From NCBI GenBank assembly GCA_022483465.1, contig JAKVNF010000003.1, positions 818,501 through 882,500 on the forward strand: a stretch of DNA of 64,000 nucleotides, given 5' to 3'. The DNA comes from Lachnospiraceae bacterium (GTDB lineage Bacteria > Bacillota > Clostridia > Lachnospirales > Lachnospiraceae). Position 1 is the first letter of the stretch. Each line of letters begins with the position of its first letter. The notes beneath the pieces were generated by a model, which had not been told where the DNA came from, did no database searches, and was given only the letters and a program-made list of their open reading frames with translations. Shown piece by piece: positions 8,425 through 17,557 of the stretch. The translations under genes and the position numbers were made by a program.

Positions 8425-9127
8425 GCCATTCATGCTGGAGGGAATATCGCGGCATGGTTCCATGCAGAACTGCATTTCCAGGGGTTAGCTGTCAACGGAT
8501 AACCTGCATTGTGCAAGACCGTACACAGAGCGCTCCCACGCTGTCTGCCCTCCCCTCCAGCGAAGCGGAACAAGCACAGAATCCCAGATGCCCGGGAGCG
8601 GAGCAGGTGGGTACTGGAAATAGCTGCGACGCATCACTTGAACTTCGAGGGTGGGAGAGGAGAGGGCAATCTCGTTCCCTCCAGGTCGAATGGTCTTCCT
8701 GCTGCTTTCCGCAATTGATCCATCATCCTTCATGGCGATGCACCTACTGATCTGGCCCCTCGGCACAGAACATCTGCTATCGAGTTGCCTCGGTCATCGC
8801 TTCTGAATAAGATCTCCGCGCGGCCCCGCTTACCCTGCCCCTCCGAAAGTGCCGGAAGAATAGCATACCGATCATCAAAGACCGTTCCCGCTCTCAGGAG
8901 CCCGAAGAAAGGCGCAGTCGATAGCTTTACCGAGAAGAACAGAAAGAGCCCGGCATCCGCCTGATCCAGCGGTTCGCCGGGCTCCTTGCCTGGGCATGAT
9001 TCATGAGTAGAACTGCCCCCCAGAGCCGTTGCAGCACATTGATTTTTCATGATGCGCAGCGGTAACGTTCCCCCTGTGCCAGAGTCCTTTCCCCAAAACT
9101 GTCATCGATGCAGACGCATCTGTGCAG
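8425..9127. other. Long gap with no supported gene
   Basis: No frame in either direction has a convincing start, ribosome site and protein-like composition across these 703 bases. A hairpin lies at 8947-8985. The region may hold decayed DNA downstream of the pilin operon. Confidence 0.5.
8936..8985 (-). terminator. Possible terminator hairpin, minus strand
   Basis: GAGCCCGGC (8947-8955) pairs with GCCGGGCTC (8977-8985), with further internal pairing CCGC/GCGG. Read on the minus strand it is followed by TTTCTGTTCTT, so it could end transcription coming from the minus-strand genes to the right. Confidence 0.45.
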
Positions 9128-9334
9128 TCAATTCTCAAACCCAAGAAGTTCCCTCGCCTGTTCCCTTGCCTCGGCAGCAGACAGAGAGGGATTCTGTTTC
9201 CGAAGATTTTCAGCAACAGTTGCGAAACTCTTCCTGTTTACTTCCTCGGTTACGACAGCAGCCGCTTTTCCCCAGGTCTCCCTGATCGCCTTGTCCACGG
9301 CGTCTTTCTGGTATTCCTCCATTACGGTACACAC
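9128..9334 (-). CDS. Small hypothetical protein, possibly the tail of a degraded nuclease gene
   Basis: A 68-residue, helical, charged frame starting at GTG with AAGGGGG nine bases upstream. The sequence MEEYQKDAVDKAIRE and SAAEAREQARELLGFE is reminiscent of the C-terminal tails of Rpn/PD-(D/E)XK recombination-promoting nucleases, so it may be a leftover 3' end rather than a full gene. No catalytic part is found upstream. Low certainty. Confidence 0.35.
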   Translation of the reverse strand: MCTVMEEYQKDAVDKAIRETWGKAAAVVTEEVNRKSFATVAENLRKQNPSLSAAEAREQARELLGFEN

Positions 9335-9592
9335 AGCGCTTCCCCCTTTCTGATTGCCCTCCTGCCTGATTCAACACGCAGGAGGCCTTCTGTTCCTCCC
9401 CATGTGCAGGATCAGATCCTCCCTTCAAATGAAGCGGAGAGCCGCTGCATTTGGAGTCTGCACGGGTTTCCCCGTCTCTATGGCTGCCGGATCAAAGCGA
9501 ACGCACATCAGAAAACTGTCCCGCGCAACTGCACTACCCAAAAGAGTAGTGCTCCATTCTGTGCTTTGATTGTCCTCTGAAAACTCCTGCCC

Positions 9593-11311
9593 TTACAGCC
9601 GGTTCAGGATCGGCACCAGGCCATCATGGTCGTTGTCGGTGCCGGTGATCACTGTGGCAGCTTCTTCGATCTGCGGAGCACCATCCAGGCCGTTGAGCAT
9701 GCCGATGCCAACGCCCGCCGCCGCGAGCATCGGCACATCGTTGGGCGCATCCCCTGCAGAGATGGCATTCTTCCGGTCAATTCCCAGGTACCGGCAGAGA
9801 TAGATCAGAGAGTTTCCCTTGGTCGCCCGGATGGGATCGATCTCCAGATAGTTGGCATTGGACATCAAAAGGTTCAGTGCCCCCGGATAGGCGGCATCCA
9901 GTTCCTTCGTAAACGCCGGGATCTTCCCCCTGGGATCCTCCAGATCGATCACCAGGCACTTGCAGGGCTCCTCCGAGAGCACAACCTCCGGATGCTCCCC
10001 GACCAGGGCATTCTCCCGGACCGCCATCTTGACCGCCCTCGTGTAGAAAGCGGTCTCCTTTGTGGCCTGCGGCGTGACGATGGCATCCCGGTCGTAGGTC
10101 TGGATGTAGAGATGGTGCTTTTTCGCCAGGGCAAAGGCGGTGCGGACGATGTCAAAGGAGAGGGTCTCCCGGAAAAAGGTCCGCTCCTTGTCGCAGTCAT
10201 AGAGCTCCGCTCCGTTGTATCCCGACAGGAACATGTGGGGATAGGAGAGGCGAAGGCGCTCCGCCAGGCCCTTCACATCGCTCATCGCCCGCCCGGAGGA
10301 GAGGACAAAGAGGTTGCCCCGGTCGTAGACAAAGGCGTCCAGTGCCTCCCTCGTTGCGGGGGAGATGTCCTTCTTCGAGGTTCCCAGGGTCCCGTCAAAG
10401 TCCCCGAAGAAGATCTTTGCCTGATCGGGAATGCCGTGCTTTTTGCGCTTGATCGCGGCAAGAAGCGCGTAGGGGACGTACAGGTGCCCGTAGCCGGTGC
10501 CCAGCTCCAGTCCCGGCTTGTTCGTGCCGTGAAAGTCGGAGCCGCCGGAGTAGAGGAGCCCGTACCGATCCGCCAGGGCCATCGCCTCCTGCGTCTCCTC
10601 GGGGCCGTGCTTGCAGTAGTAGACCTCGATTCCCAGAAGTCCCGCTGCCTTGAGGCGCTGCACCAAAGCTTCCAGGCCCTCCGACCCCAGGTGGTACTCA
10701 AAGGGATGGGCAAGGATCGGAATGCCCCCGAACTTGCGCAGAAATCCCACCGCCTCCTCGGGCGTGATCTTCTCCCGGGGAATGAAGTAGGGGCAGGTGT
10801 CCCCGATCAGGTGGGAAAAGGCGTAGTCGATGGAGGAGATATAGTGGGTGTCGTACAGATACCGTGCGATGTTGGCCCTTGTGATGACCGCTCCCGGGTT
10901 TGCCGCGGCCACCGCCTCATAGGAGATCGGGATCCCGTCCGCTGCCATTTTGGCGCACATCTTCTGGTTCCGGATTTCCCGCTCCTTCGTGAACTTCTGG
11001 ACCTCCTTTTGAAAGTCCGGGTTCTCGTAGTCGTAGTAGAGCCCCACGATGTGGACATCCTTCCCCTGGTACTCGGTGGACATCTCAATGCCCGGGACGA
11101 CCTCGATCCCGGTGCCGCGGGAAGCCTCCATCGCCTCATCGATGCCGTTCACGCTGTCGTGGTCCGTCAGGGCAAAGGCCGCAAGGCCCTTCTCTTTCGC
11201 CAGGGCAACGAGCTCAGTTGGTGTAAAGGTCCCGTCGGACCTTGTGGAGTGGACGTGCAGGTCCACGGGTCTCTCATACAGGGGATCGGAAAATTCTGCT
11301 GCCTCTCTCAT
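9593..11311 (-). CDS. PHP-domain phosphoesterase fused to a Cof-type HAD phosphatase
   Basis: A 572-residue two-domain protein. Residues about 15-280 are a PHP domain of the YciV/RNase AM-like type, with metal ligands in DLHVHSTRSDGT, LTDHDS, ILAHPFE and GSDFHG. Residues about 300-572 are a Cof-like HAD phosphatase: DFDGTLGTSKK (nucleophile Asp motif DxD-like), SSGRAMSD, KGNSL and AGDAPNDVPMLAAAG. Such PHP enzymes remove phosphates from short nucleotides or from sugar/nucleotide substrates; HAD Cof enzymes act on small phosphorylated metabolites, so one substrate may pass through both domains. The ATG has a strong upstream AAGGGAGG. It is downstream of the ABC-F gene on the same strand, separated by a terminator. 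Each domain is clear; the joint substrate is unknown. Confidence 0.88.
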   Translation of the reverse strand: MREAAEFSDPLYERPVDLHVHSTRSDGTFTPTELVALAKEKGLAAFALTDHDSVNGIDEAMEASRGTGIEVVPGIEMSTEYQGKDVHIVGLYYDYENPDFQKEVQKFTKEREIRNQKMCAKMAADGIPISYEAVAAANPGAVITRANIARYLYDTHYISSIDYAFSHLIGDTCPYFIPREKITPEEAVGFLRKFGGIPILAHPFEYHLGSEGLEALVQRLKAAGLLGIEVYYCKHGPEETQEAMALADRYGLLYSGGSDFHGTNKPGLELGTGYGHLYVPYALLAAIKRKKHGIPDQAKIFFGDFDGTLGTSKKDISPATREALDAFVYDRGNLFVLSSGRAMSDVKGLAERLRLSYPHMFLSGYNGAELYDCDKERTFFRETLSFDIVRTAFALAKKHHLYIQTYDRDAIVTPQATKETAFYTRAVKMAVRENALVGEHPEVVLSEEPCKCLVIDLEDPRGKIPAFTKELDAAYPGALNLLMSNANYLEIDPIRATKGNSLIYLCRYLGIDRKNAISAGDAPNDVPMLAAAGVGIGMLNGLDGAPQIEEAATVITGTDNDHDGLVPILNRL

Positions 11312-11329
11312 TGCAGCCTCCCTTCTTCG

Positions 11330-11367
11330 AAAAAAAGTACTCCGCTGCCGGCAGGGCAGGGGAGTAC
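11330..11367 (-). terminator. Terminator of the ABC-F gene
   Basis: GTACTCC(G)CTGCC (from 11337) pairs with GGCAG(G)GGAGTAC (to 11367). On the minus strand it is followed by a run of seven T. Confidence 0.8.
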
Positions 11368-11386
11368 CTCATGATCATAACAAAAC

Positions 11387-13042
11387 TCACGAATCCTGTG
11401 CGTCCTCTTCCTCGTCCGCAGACAGATCCGCCACATAGACGGTGCGCTTTCTCGCATCCTGATCCGCCTCGAGGTAGTCATCGTAGGTGGATTCCTTGTC
11501 GATGATGTGGCCGTCCGGCAGGATCTCGATGATGCGGTTTGCGGTGGTCTGCACCACCTGGTGGTCACGGCAGGCGATGAGCTCCACCCCCGGGAACTTG
11601 ATCATGCCGTCGTTTAAGGCGGAGATGGACTCCATATCCAGGTGGTTTGTCGGCTCATCGAAGATCAGGCAGTTGGCGCCGGAGATCATCATGGAGGAGA
11701 GCTGGCAGCGCACCTTCTCACCTCCGGAGAGGATGCGGACCTTCTTGACGCCGTCCTCGCCGGGGAAGAGCATTCTGCCGAGGAACCCTCTGACATAGGT
11801 GGCATCCTTGATCTGGCTGTACTTCGTGAGCCACTGGGTGATGTCCTCGTCGGTGTCAAAGAGCTCGGTGTTGTCCTTCTTGAAGTAGGCCTGGCTGGTC
11901 GTCACGCCCCACTTGTAGCTGCCCTCATCCGGCTCCATGTTGCCCATGAGGATCTCGAAGAGCGCGGTCTTGGCCTGCTCCTGGGAGCCCACAAAGGCGA
12001 TCTTGTCGTCGTGCTTCATGACAAAGGAGACGTCGTTGAGCACCTTGACCCCGTTGATCGTCTTGGAGATGTGGTCGACGGTCAGAACCTCGTTTCCGAT
12101 CTCGCGGTCGGGCCTAAAATCGATGTAGGGGTACTTTCTCGAGGAGGGCTTGATCTCATCGAGCTCGATCTTCTCCAGAGCGCGCTTTCTCGATGTTGCC
12201 TGCTTGGACTTGGAGGCGTTGGCCGCGAAGCGGGAGATGAACTCCTTGAGTTCCTTGATCTTCTCCTCCTTCTTCTTGTTGGCCTCCTTCATCTGCCGGA
12301 TCATCAGCTGGGAGGACTCATACCAGAAGTCGTAGTTGCCGGCATAGAGGGTGATCTTGCCGTAGTCGATGTCCGCGATGTAGGTGCAGACCTTGTTCAG
12401 GAAGTACCGGTCGTGGGAGACCACGATGACCGTGTTCGGGAAGTTGATGAGGAACTCCTCGAGCCAGGAGATGGCATCCAGGTCCAGGTGGTTTGTGGGC
12501 TCATCCAGAAGCAGGATGTCCGGGTTTCCGAACAGGGCTCTGGCAAGCAGCACCTTGACCTTCTGGGCGCCGTTTAACTCACCCATCTTTTTGTAGTGGA
12601 ACTCGTCCTCCACGCCCAGGCCGTTTAAGAGGGACTCCGCGTCGGACTCTGCCTCGTAGCCGCCGAGCTCAGCGTACTCGCTCTCGAGCTCTGCCGCCTT
12701 GATGCCGTCCTCATCGGAGAAGTCGGGCTTGGCATAGAGCGCGTCCTTTTCCTTTCCGATCTCGTACAGATGCTTGTTGCCCTGGACGACGGTGTCGAGG
12801 ACCACCTGGTCGTTGTACTTCTCCTGGTCCTGCTCCAGGAAGGAGAGGCGCTGGCCGGGCGTCATGGAGATCGTGCCGTTGGTGGTGTCGAGCTGACCGG
12901 AGAGGATCTTCAAAAACGTGGACTTTCCCGCGCCGTTGGCACCGATGATACCGTAGCAGTTGCCCTCCGTGAACTTGATGTTGACATCCTCAAAGAGCGC
13001 CTTCTTGCCGACTCTGTAGGTGACGCCGTTCGCCTGAATCAT
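11387..13042 (-). CDS. ABC-F family ATPase with degenerate second P-loop
   Basis: A 551-residue soluble protein with two ATP-binding cassettes and no membrane part, the ABC-F layout (ribosome-associated translation factors of the EttA/YkpA/YbiT type). Domain 1 has GANGAGKST, signature LNGAQKVKVLLARA and LLLDEPTNHLD. The interdomain linker contains the long basic helix pair (EANKKKEEKIKELKEFI, then SKSKQATSRKRALEK). Domain 2 has signature LSGGEKVRCQL and LIFDEPTNHLD, but its P-loop reads VGSQEQAKTAL rather than GxxGxGKT, so ATP binding in this half may be altered. The last 30 residues form an acidic tail. The ATG is preceded by AGGAGG. It ends in its own terminator. Role as a translation factor is inferred from the family. 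Confidence 0.92.
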   Translation of the reverse strand: MIQANGVTYRVGKKALFEDVNIKFTEGNCYGIIGANGAGKSTFLKILSGQLDTTNGTISMTPGQRLSFLEQDQEKYNDQVVLDTVVQGNKHLYEIGKEKDALYAKPDFSDEDGIKAAELESEYAELGGYEAESDAESLLNGLGVEDEFHYKKMGELNGAQKVKVLLARALFGNPDILLLDEPTNHLDLDAISWLEEFLINFPNTVIVVSHDRYFLNKVCTYIADIDYGKITLYAGNYDFWYESSQLMIRQMKEANKKKEEKIKELKEFISRFAANASKSKQATSRKRALEKIELDEIKPSSRKYPYIDFRPDREIGNEVLTVDHISKTINGVKVLNDVSFVMKHDDKIAFVGSQEQAKTALFEILMGNMEPDEGSYKWGVTTSQAYFKKDNTELFDTDEDITQWLTKYSQIKDATYVRGFLGRMLFPGEDGVKKVRILSGGEKVRCQLSSMMISGANCLIFDEPTNHLDMESISALNDGMIKFPGVELIACRDHQVVQTTANRIIEILPDGHIIDKESTYDDYLEADQDARKRTVYVADLSADEEEDAQDS

Positions 13043-13437
13043 GCTTACCTCCTAAACCGCACCCCGGCGGGTGCGGCAAAACCAAATCTACCTTAAATAG
13101 TGCGAAATTTCCGGGAACCCTCAAGGAATGATAACAGAAAATTCCCATTTCGCAAGGCTGGATTGCCCGGAGTGCGGCCAAAGCGGGAAAAACCTCCACG
13201 CACCCTTCCCCGGCGCCGGGTGGGTTTTCCCGGATGCTTTCCCAAAGTTAACATCGCTTTCTCTCAATCTCTGCTACAATGCACGGGGCATGTGGCAAGT
13301 GCGCGCTTTTCGGCCGTCCGGATCGGCCGAAACCCGCCCGCAAAAACAGTCAAAAATCACCAGATTGCAGACATATTGTGGCGGGCGGGAAGAAAGCATG
13401 TTAAACTGATTCCGGAGAAATCGGAGATTTTTACAAT
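13043..13437. other. Divergent intergenic region
   Basis: This 395-bp gap separates the minus-strand ABC-F gene from the plus-strand phosphodiesterase gene and must hold promoters for both. An AT-rich block (ATATTG, TTTTTACAATATG) lies just before 13438. No reliable gene was found; open frames here lack ribosome sites and have a composition unlike proteins. Confidence 0.5.
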
Positions 13438-14271
13438 ATGAGAATCGGAATTTTGATCCTGGCTGCACTGGCAGCGCTGTATCTGTACTGCATCATGCCA
13501 AGGATGTTCCACCGCCCGGACATGGCGCCGCTCCGGAGCCGGTATTTTGCCCACCGGGGGCTGCACGACATCGCCCTCGGCATCCCGGAAAACTCCCTCC
13601 CCGCCTTCCAGCGGGCCGTGGATCAGGGATTTGGCATTGAGCTGGATCTGCACCTGACCAAGGACGGGGTCCCGGTGGTATTTCACGACTTCCACTTAAA
13701 GCGCATGACCGGAGAGGAGGGGGACGTGGAGGACTACACCCTCAAGGAGCTGCGCTCCTTCCGCCTTGCCGGAACGAACGAGCAGATCCCGACCCTCTCG
13801 GAGGTTCTTACCCTGGTGGACGGAAAGGTGCCGCTCCTGATCGAGTACAAGACCGAGTCCCCTGACATCCGGGTCTGCCCGGTCTCGGAGGAGCAGCTTA
13901 AGTACTACCACGGCTCCTACTGCGTTGAGAGCTTCAACCCGATCGCGATGCGCTGGTACAAAAAGCACCGGCCGGATATCGTGCGGGGACAGCTCTCGGA
14001 CAAGATGCTGCACTACAAGCAGTTCCGCACGGCAAAGCTCTTTCTGGGGGCGCTGTGCCTGCAGGGGATGGTCACCAACGTCTTCTCCCGGCCGGACTTC
14101 ATCGCCTTCGACATCAAATTCAAAAACCTCTCGCGCTTTCTCGACCGGAAGCTCTTTGGCTCGGTGTCCGCAGGCTGGACGGTGAAGAGCCGGGAGGAAC
14201 TCTGTCAGGCGCGGCACTCCTACGACGTCTTCATCTTTGAGGACTTCGTTCCGGACCGCAGCGCCTCATAA
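13438..14271 (+). CDS. Membrane-anchored glycerophosphodiester phosphodiesterase
   Basis: GDPD enzymes hydrolyse glycerophosphodiesters to sn-glycerol 3-phosphate and an alcohol. The 277-residue protein has an N-terminal membrane anchor (ILILAALAALYLYCIM), then the GDPD fold: AHRGLHD ... PENSLPAFQRAVDQGFGIELDLHLTKDG split over two short motifs (HRG, ENS, ELDLH) and VVFHDFHLKRMTG, the standard catalytic and metal residues. KVPLLIEYKTE is the later conserved Glu-Lys block. It is shorter in the C-terminal part than many relatives but complete. No clear ribosome site is seen before the ATG. It stands alone before ppdK. Confidence 0.9.
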   Translation: MRIGILILAALAALYLYCIMPRMFHRPDMAPLRSRYFAHRGLHDIALGIPENSLPAFQRAVDQGFGIELDLHLTKDGVPVVFHDFHLKRMTGEEGDVEDYTLKELRSFRLAGTNEQIPTLSEVLTLVDGKVPLLIEYKTESPDIRVCPVSEEQLKYYHGSYCVESFNPIAMRWYKKHRPDIVRGQLSDKMLHYKQFRTAKLFLGALCLQGMVTNVFSRPDFIAFDIKFKNLSRFLDRKLFGSVSAGWTVKSREELCQARHSYDVFIFEDFVPDRSAS

Positions 14272-14287
14272 TTCCCACGCATCCTGT

Positions 14288-14312
14288 GCGGGCATCAAAA
14301 GGGGATGCCCGC
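14288..14312 (+). terminator. Hairpin between the GDPD gene and ppdK
   Basis: GCGGGCATC pairs with GATGCCCGC around a 7-base loop, but no T-run follows, so it is a weak terminator or an mRNA structure. Confidence 0.35.
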
Positions 14313-14376
14313 CTGGAAAACATACTTACATGGCCGCCCGGACAGGAAACCCGCGCGGTCAGGAGGAGGAAAAAGA

Positions 14377-17022
14377 ATGAGCAAACGAGTGTACAAGTTT
14401 GAGGAGGGCAACGCGGGGATGCGTGCCCTTCTCGGCGGCAAGGGCGCAAACCTCGCCGAGATGACGAACCTGGGCATGCCGGTCCCGCCCGGATTCACGA
14501 TCTCCACAGAGGCCTGCACCGACTACTACAACGACGGCAAGGACATCAATGAGGACACCAAGAAGCAGATCTTCGATGCCCTGGCCTGGCTTGAGGGCGT
14601 GCGCGGCAAGAAGTTCGGTGATGAGAACGATCCGCTTCTGGTGTCCGTGCGCTCCGGTGCACCGGTCTCCATGCCCGGCATGATGGACACGATCCTGAAC
14701 CTGGGCCTGAACGACGTCTCCGTGGTCGGCTTTGCCAAGAAGACCGGCAACCCCAGATTTGCCTATGATTCTTACCGCCGATTCATCCAGATGTTCTCCG
14801 ACGTGGTCATGGGACAGCCCAAGACCCTCTTCGACGCCATCCTGGAGGAAGAGAAGAAGAGCCACGGCTATGTCTATGACACCGAGCTCAAGGCAGAGGA
14901 TCTGCAGAACGTGATCGCCCGCTACAAGGAGCTGTATAAGGAGCAGCAGGGCGAGGAGTTCCCGCAGGACCCCAAGGTCCAGCTGATGGAGGCCATCAAG
15001 GCCGTCTTCCGCTCCTGGGACAACCCCAGAGCCAACACCTACCGCCGGATGTACGACATCCCCTATGAGCTGGGCACGGCCGTCAACGTCCAGTCCATGG
15101 TCTTCGGAAACATGGGCAACACCTCCGGCACCGGCGTCGCCTTCACGAGAAACCCTGCCACCGGCGCCAAGGGCATCTTCGGTGAGTACCTGATCAACGC
15201 CCAGGGCGAGGACGTCGTCGCCGGCATCCGCACCCCGCAGCCCATCACCAAGCTCGCAGAGGACCTGCCCGCCTGCTATGAGGAGTTCATGAAGCTCGCC
15301 AAGGGCCTCGAGAACCACTACAAGGACATGCAGGACATGGAGTTCACCATCGAGGATGGACACCTGTACTTCCTGCAGACCAGAAACGGCAAGCGCACTG
15401 CCCAGGCTGCCATCCAGATCGCCTGCGATCTGGTGGACGAGAGTATGATCGACGAGAGAGAGGCTGTCCTTCGCATCGAGCCCCAGTCCCTGGATCAGCT
15501 CCTGCACCCCGGCTTTGATCAGGACAAGTTAAAGCTCGCCACCGAGATCGGCCAGGCTCTGCCCGCCTCCCCGGGCGCTGCTGCAGGCCGTGTCTACTTC
15601 AACGCAGAGGATGCGGTTGCGGCACACGCAGCCGGCGCAAGAGTCGTCATGGTCCGTCAGGAGACCTCTCCGGAGGACATCGACGGCATGCACGCCGCAG
15701 AGGGCATTCTGACCATGCGCGGCGGCATGACCTCCCACGCAGCGGTGGTTGCCCGCGGCATGGGCACCTGCTGCATCTCCGGCTGCGGCGACATGAGCGT
15801 CCATGAGAAGGAGAAGTACTTCACGCTCGGCGGACACACGATCCACGAGGGAGACTACATCTCCCTGGACGGCTCCACCGGTAAGATCTACCTCGGGGAC
15901 ATCCCCACGGTGGAGGCCACCATTTCCGGCAACTTCCAGCGCATCATGGACTGGGCCGACAAGTACAGAAGACTGCAGGTGCGCACCAATGCGGACACCC
16001 CGGCAGACGCTGCCAACGCCGTCCGCCTCGGCGCAGAGGGCATCGGTCTGACCAGAACCGAGCACATGTTCTTCAACCCGGACCGCATTCCGAAGATCCG
16101 CAAGATGATCCTCTCCGACACCACCGAGGAGAGAGAGGCTGCCCTGAACGAGCTGATCCCGTTCCAGAAGGGCGACTTCAAGGGTCTGTACAAGGCCATG
16201 GAGGGAAGACCGGTCACAATCCGCTTCCTGGATCCGCCGCTGCATGAGTTCGTTCCCAACACCGAGCCCGAGATCGAGGGCATGGCAAAGGAGATGAGTC
16301 TCTCCGTAGAGGAGGTCAAGAGAAGATGCGATGACCTCAAGGAGTTCAACCCGATGATGGGCCACAGAGGCTGCCGTCTCTCCGTCACCTTCCCGGAGAT
16401 CGCAAGGATGCAGACCCGTGCGGTCATGGAGGCAGCCATCGAGGTCAACCAGGAGGAGGGCTACCACATCGAGCCCGAGATCATGGTTCCTCTGGTCGGC
16501 GATGTGAGAGAGCTGCGCTTTGTCAAGAACGTGATCTGCGAGACCGCTGACAAGGTCAAGAAGGAGATGAACTCCGACATCCGCTACCACATCGGCACGA
16601 TGATCGAGATCCCCCGCGCGGCACTCCTTGCCGACGAGATCGCCGAGGAGGCTGAGTTCTTCAGCTTCGGCACCAACGACCTGACCCAGATGACCTTCGG
16701 CTTCTCCCGTGACGATGCCGGCAAGTTCCTGGCGGACTACTACAAGTCCAAGATCTACGAGCAGGATCCCTTCGCGCATCTCGATCAGAACGGCGTGGGC
16801 CAGCTGATCCAGATTGCCGTGGAGAAGGGCAGAAAGACCAGACCCGATATCCACCTCGGCATCTGCGGTGAGCACGGCGGTGATCCGGCTTCCATCGAGT
16901 TCTGCAACCGGGTCGGCCTGACCTATGTCTCCTGCAGCCCGTTCCGTGTCCCGATCGCCCGCCTTGCGGCAGCCCAGGCACAGATCAAACTCGAGCGCGA
17001 GCAGGCAAAGGCCAAGGCATAA
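14377..17022 (+). CDS. ppdK: Pyruvate, phosphate dikinase
   Basis: PPDK interconverts ATP + phosphate + pyruvate with AMP + PPi + phosphoenolpyruvate and is common in anaerobic Clostridia, where it can work in the glycolytic direction with PPi. The 881-residue length is normal. Visible parts: N-terminal nucleotide-binding domain (LGGKGANLAEM, PPGFTI, SVRSGAPVSMPGMMDT), the phosphohistidine domain with GGMTSHAAVVARGMG (catalytic His), and the C-terminal TIM-barrel PEP domain with GLTRTEHMFF, FGTNDLTQM and GICGEHGGDP (catalytic Cys). ATG 14377 is chosen because AGGAGGAGGA lies 6 bases upstream and the frame matches the conserved start KRVYKFEEG. A strong terminator follows, so it is monocistronic or ends a two-gene unit. 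Confidence 0.97.
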   Translation: MSKRVYKFEEGNAGMRALLGGKGANLAEMTNLGMPVPPGFTISTEACTDYYNDGKDINEDTKKQIFDALAWLEGVRGKKFGDENDPLLVSVRSGAPVSMPGMMDTILNLGLNDVSVVGFAKKTGNPRFAYDSYRRFIQMFSDVVMGQPKTLFDAILEEEKKSHGYVYDTELKAEDLQNVIARYKELYKEQQGEEFPQDPKVQLMEAIKAVFRSWDNPRANTYRRMYDIPYELGTAVNVQSMVFGNMGNTSGTGVAFTRNPATGAKGIFGEYLINAQGEDVVAGIRTPQPITKLAEDLPACYEEFMKLAKGLENHYKDMQDMEFTIEDGHLYFLQTRNGKRTAQAAIQIACDLVDESMIDEREAVLRIEPQSLDQLLHPGFDQDKLKLATEIGQALPASPGAAAGRVYFNAEDAVAAHAAGARVVMVRQETSPEDIDGMHAAEGILTMRGGMTSHAAVVARGMGTCCISGCGDMSVHEKEKYFTLGGHTIHEGDYISLDGSTGKIYLGDIPTVEATISGNFQRIMDWADKYRRLQVRTNADTPADAANAVRLGAEGIGLTRTEHMFFNPDRIPKIRKMILSDTTEEREAALNELIPFQKGDFKGLYKAMEGRPVTIRFLDPPLHEFVPNTEPEIEGMAKEMSLSVEEVKRRCDDLKEFNPMMGHRGCRLSVTFPEIARMQTRAVMEAAIEVNQEEGYHIEPEIMVPLVGDVRELRFVKNVICETADKVKKEMNSDIRYHIGTMIEIPRAALLADEIAEEAEFFSFGTNDLTQMTFGFSRDDAGKFLADYYKSKIYEQDPFAHLDQNGVGQLIQIAVEKGRKTRPDIHLGICGEHGGDPASIEFCNRVGLTYVSCSPFRVPIARLAAAQAQIKLEREQAKAKA

Positions 17023-17054
17023 GCGCCTGACTGAAATTTTCAAACCATAAGTAC

Positions 17055-17090
17055 AGACAGCCCCCTCCGAGGTTCGGAGGGGGCTGTCTT
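17055..17090. terminator. Bidirectional terminator after ppdK
   Basis: A 16-bp perfect stem, AGACAGCCCCCTCCGA (17055-17070) with TCGGAGGGGGCTGTCT (17074-17089), loop GGT. It also lies downstream of the minus-strand remnant at 17101-17505. The T-run is short. Confidence 0.8.
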
Positions 17091-17100
17091 AGTTTGTCCG

Positions 17101-17505
17101 CGTCTTGAAATTTTGTTCCCATTACCGGGCGCAGGGGGGCCGGGATGTTCCGGGTCAGGCAGTGAATGCCGCCGCCCAGCACGTTCAGGGCAAAGGCATC
17201 GATCGGGATGACCCGCCGGCCCGGGAAGCAGGACTCCAGCACGGCCTTTGCCTGGGCGTCCTTTTCCCGGACCTTTTCGGAGGAGATCCCCTCCCGGCAG
17301 TACTTCTGCATCAGCACCTTGCCGTTGGTGACCAGGAAGCTGGTATAGCTGATCCCGGGGATCCCGTGGCAGCGCCCCACCTCCTGCGGAAGGGGGCTCC
17401 CGGCATACATTCCCGGCCCCGCGCCAGAAGGCGGCAAGTTCCGATTCCGGGTGGGCCTTGATGTCCATCTCCAGGTACTCATGCTCCATCACCGACGACA
17501 AACAG
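17101..17505 (-). pseudogene. Remnant of an agmatine deiminase-type gene (frameshifted C-terminal part)
   Basis: Two minus-strand frames together encode the C-terminal end of an agmatine deiminase/peptidyl-arginine deiminase family protein: first EHEYLEMDIKAHPE, then in another frame GISYTSFLVTNGKVLMQKY, VIPIDAFALN and LGGGIHCLTRNIP. The last motif carries the family's catalytic Cys region (GGGIHC). The change of frame is between about 17385 and 17440, and the N-terminal two thirds of the gene are absent, so it is a decayed remnant. It lies between ppdK and a membrane protein gene, on the opposite strand to ppdK. Confidence 0.8.
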
Positions 17506-17557
17506 GAACGGCTCTATGAGGTGCAGGCAAGAATCCGGACATCCTGACGCGTCTTCC

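Noticed and set aside
13100-13441. Possible small gene upstream of the GDPD gene
   Set aside because: No ribosome site, Arg/Pro-rich translation typical of non-coding GC-rich DNA, and it overlaps the expected promoter region.
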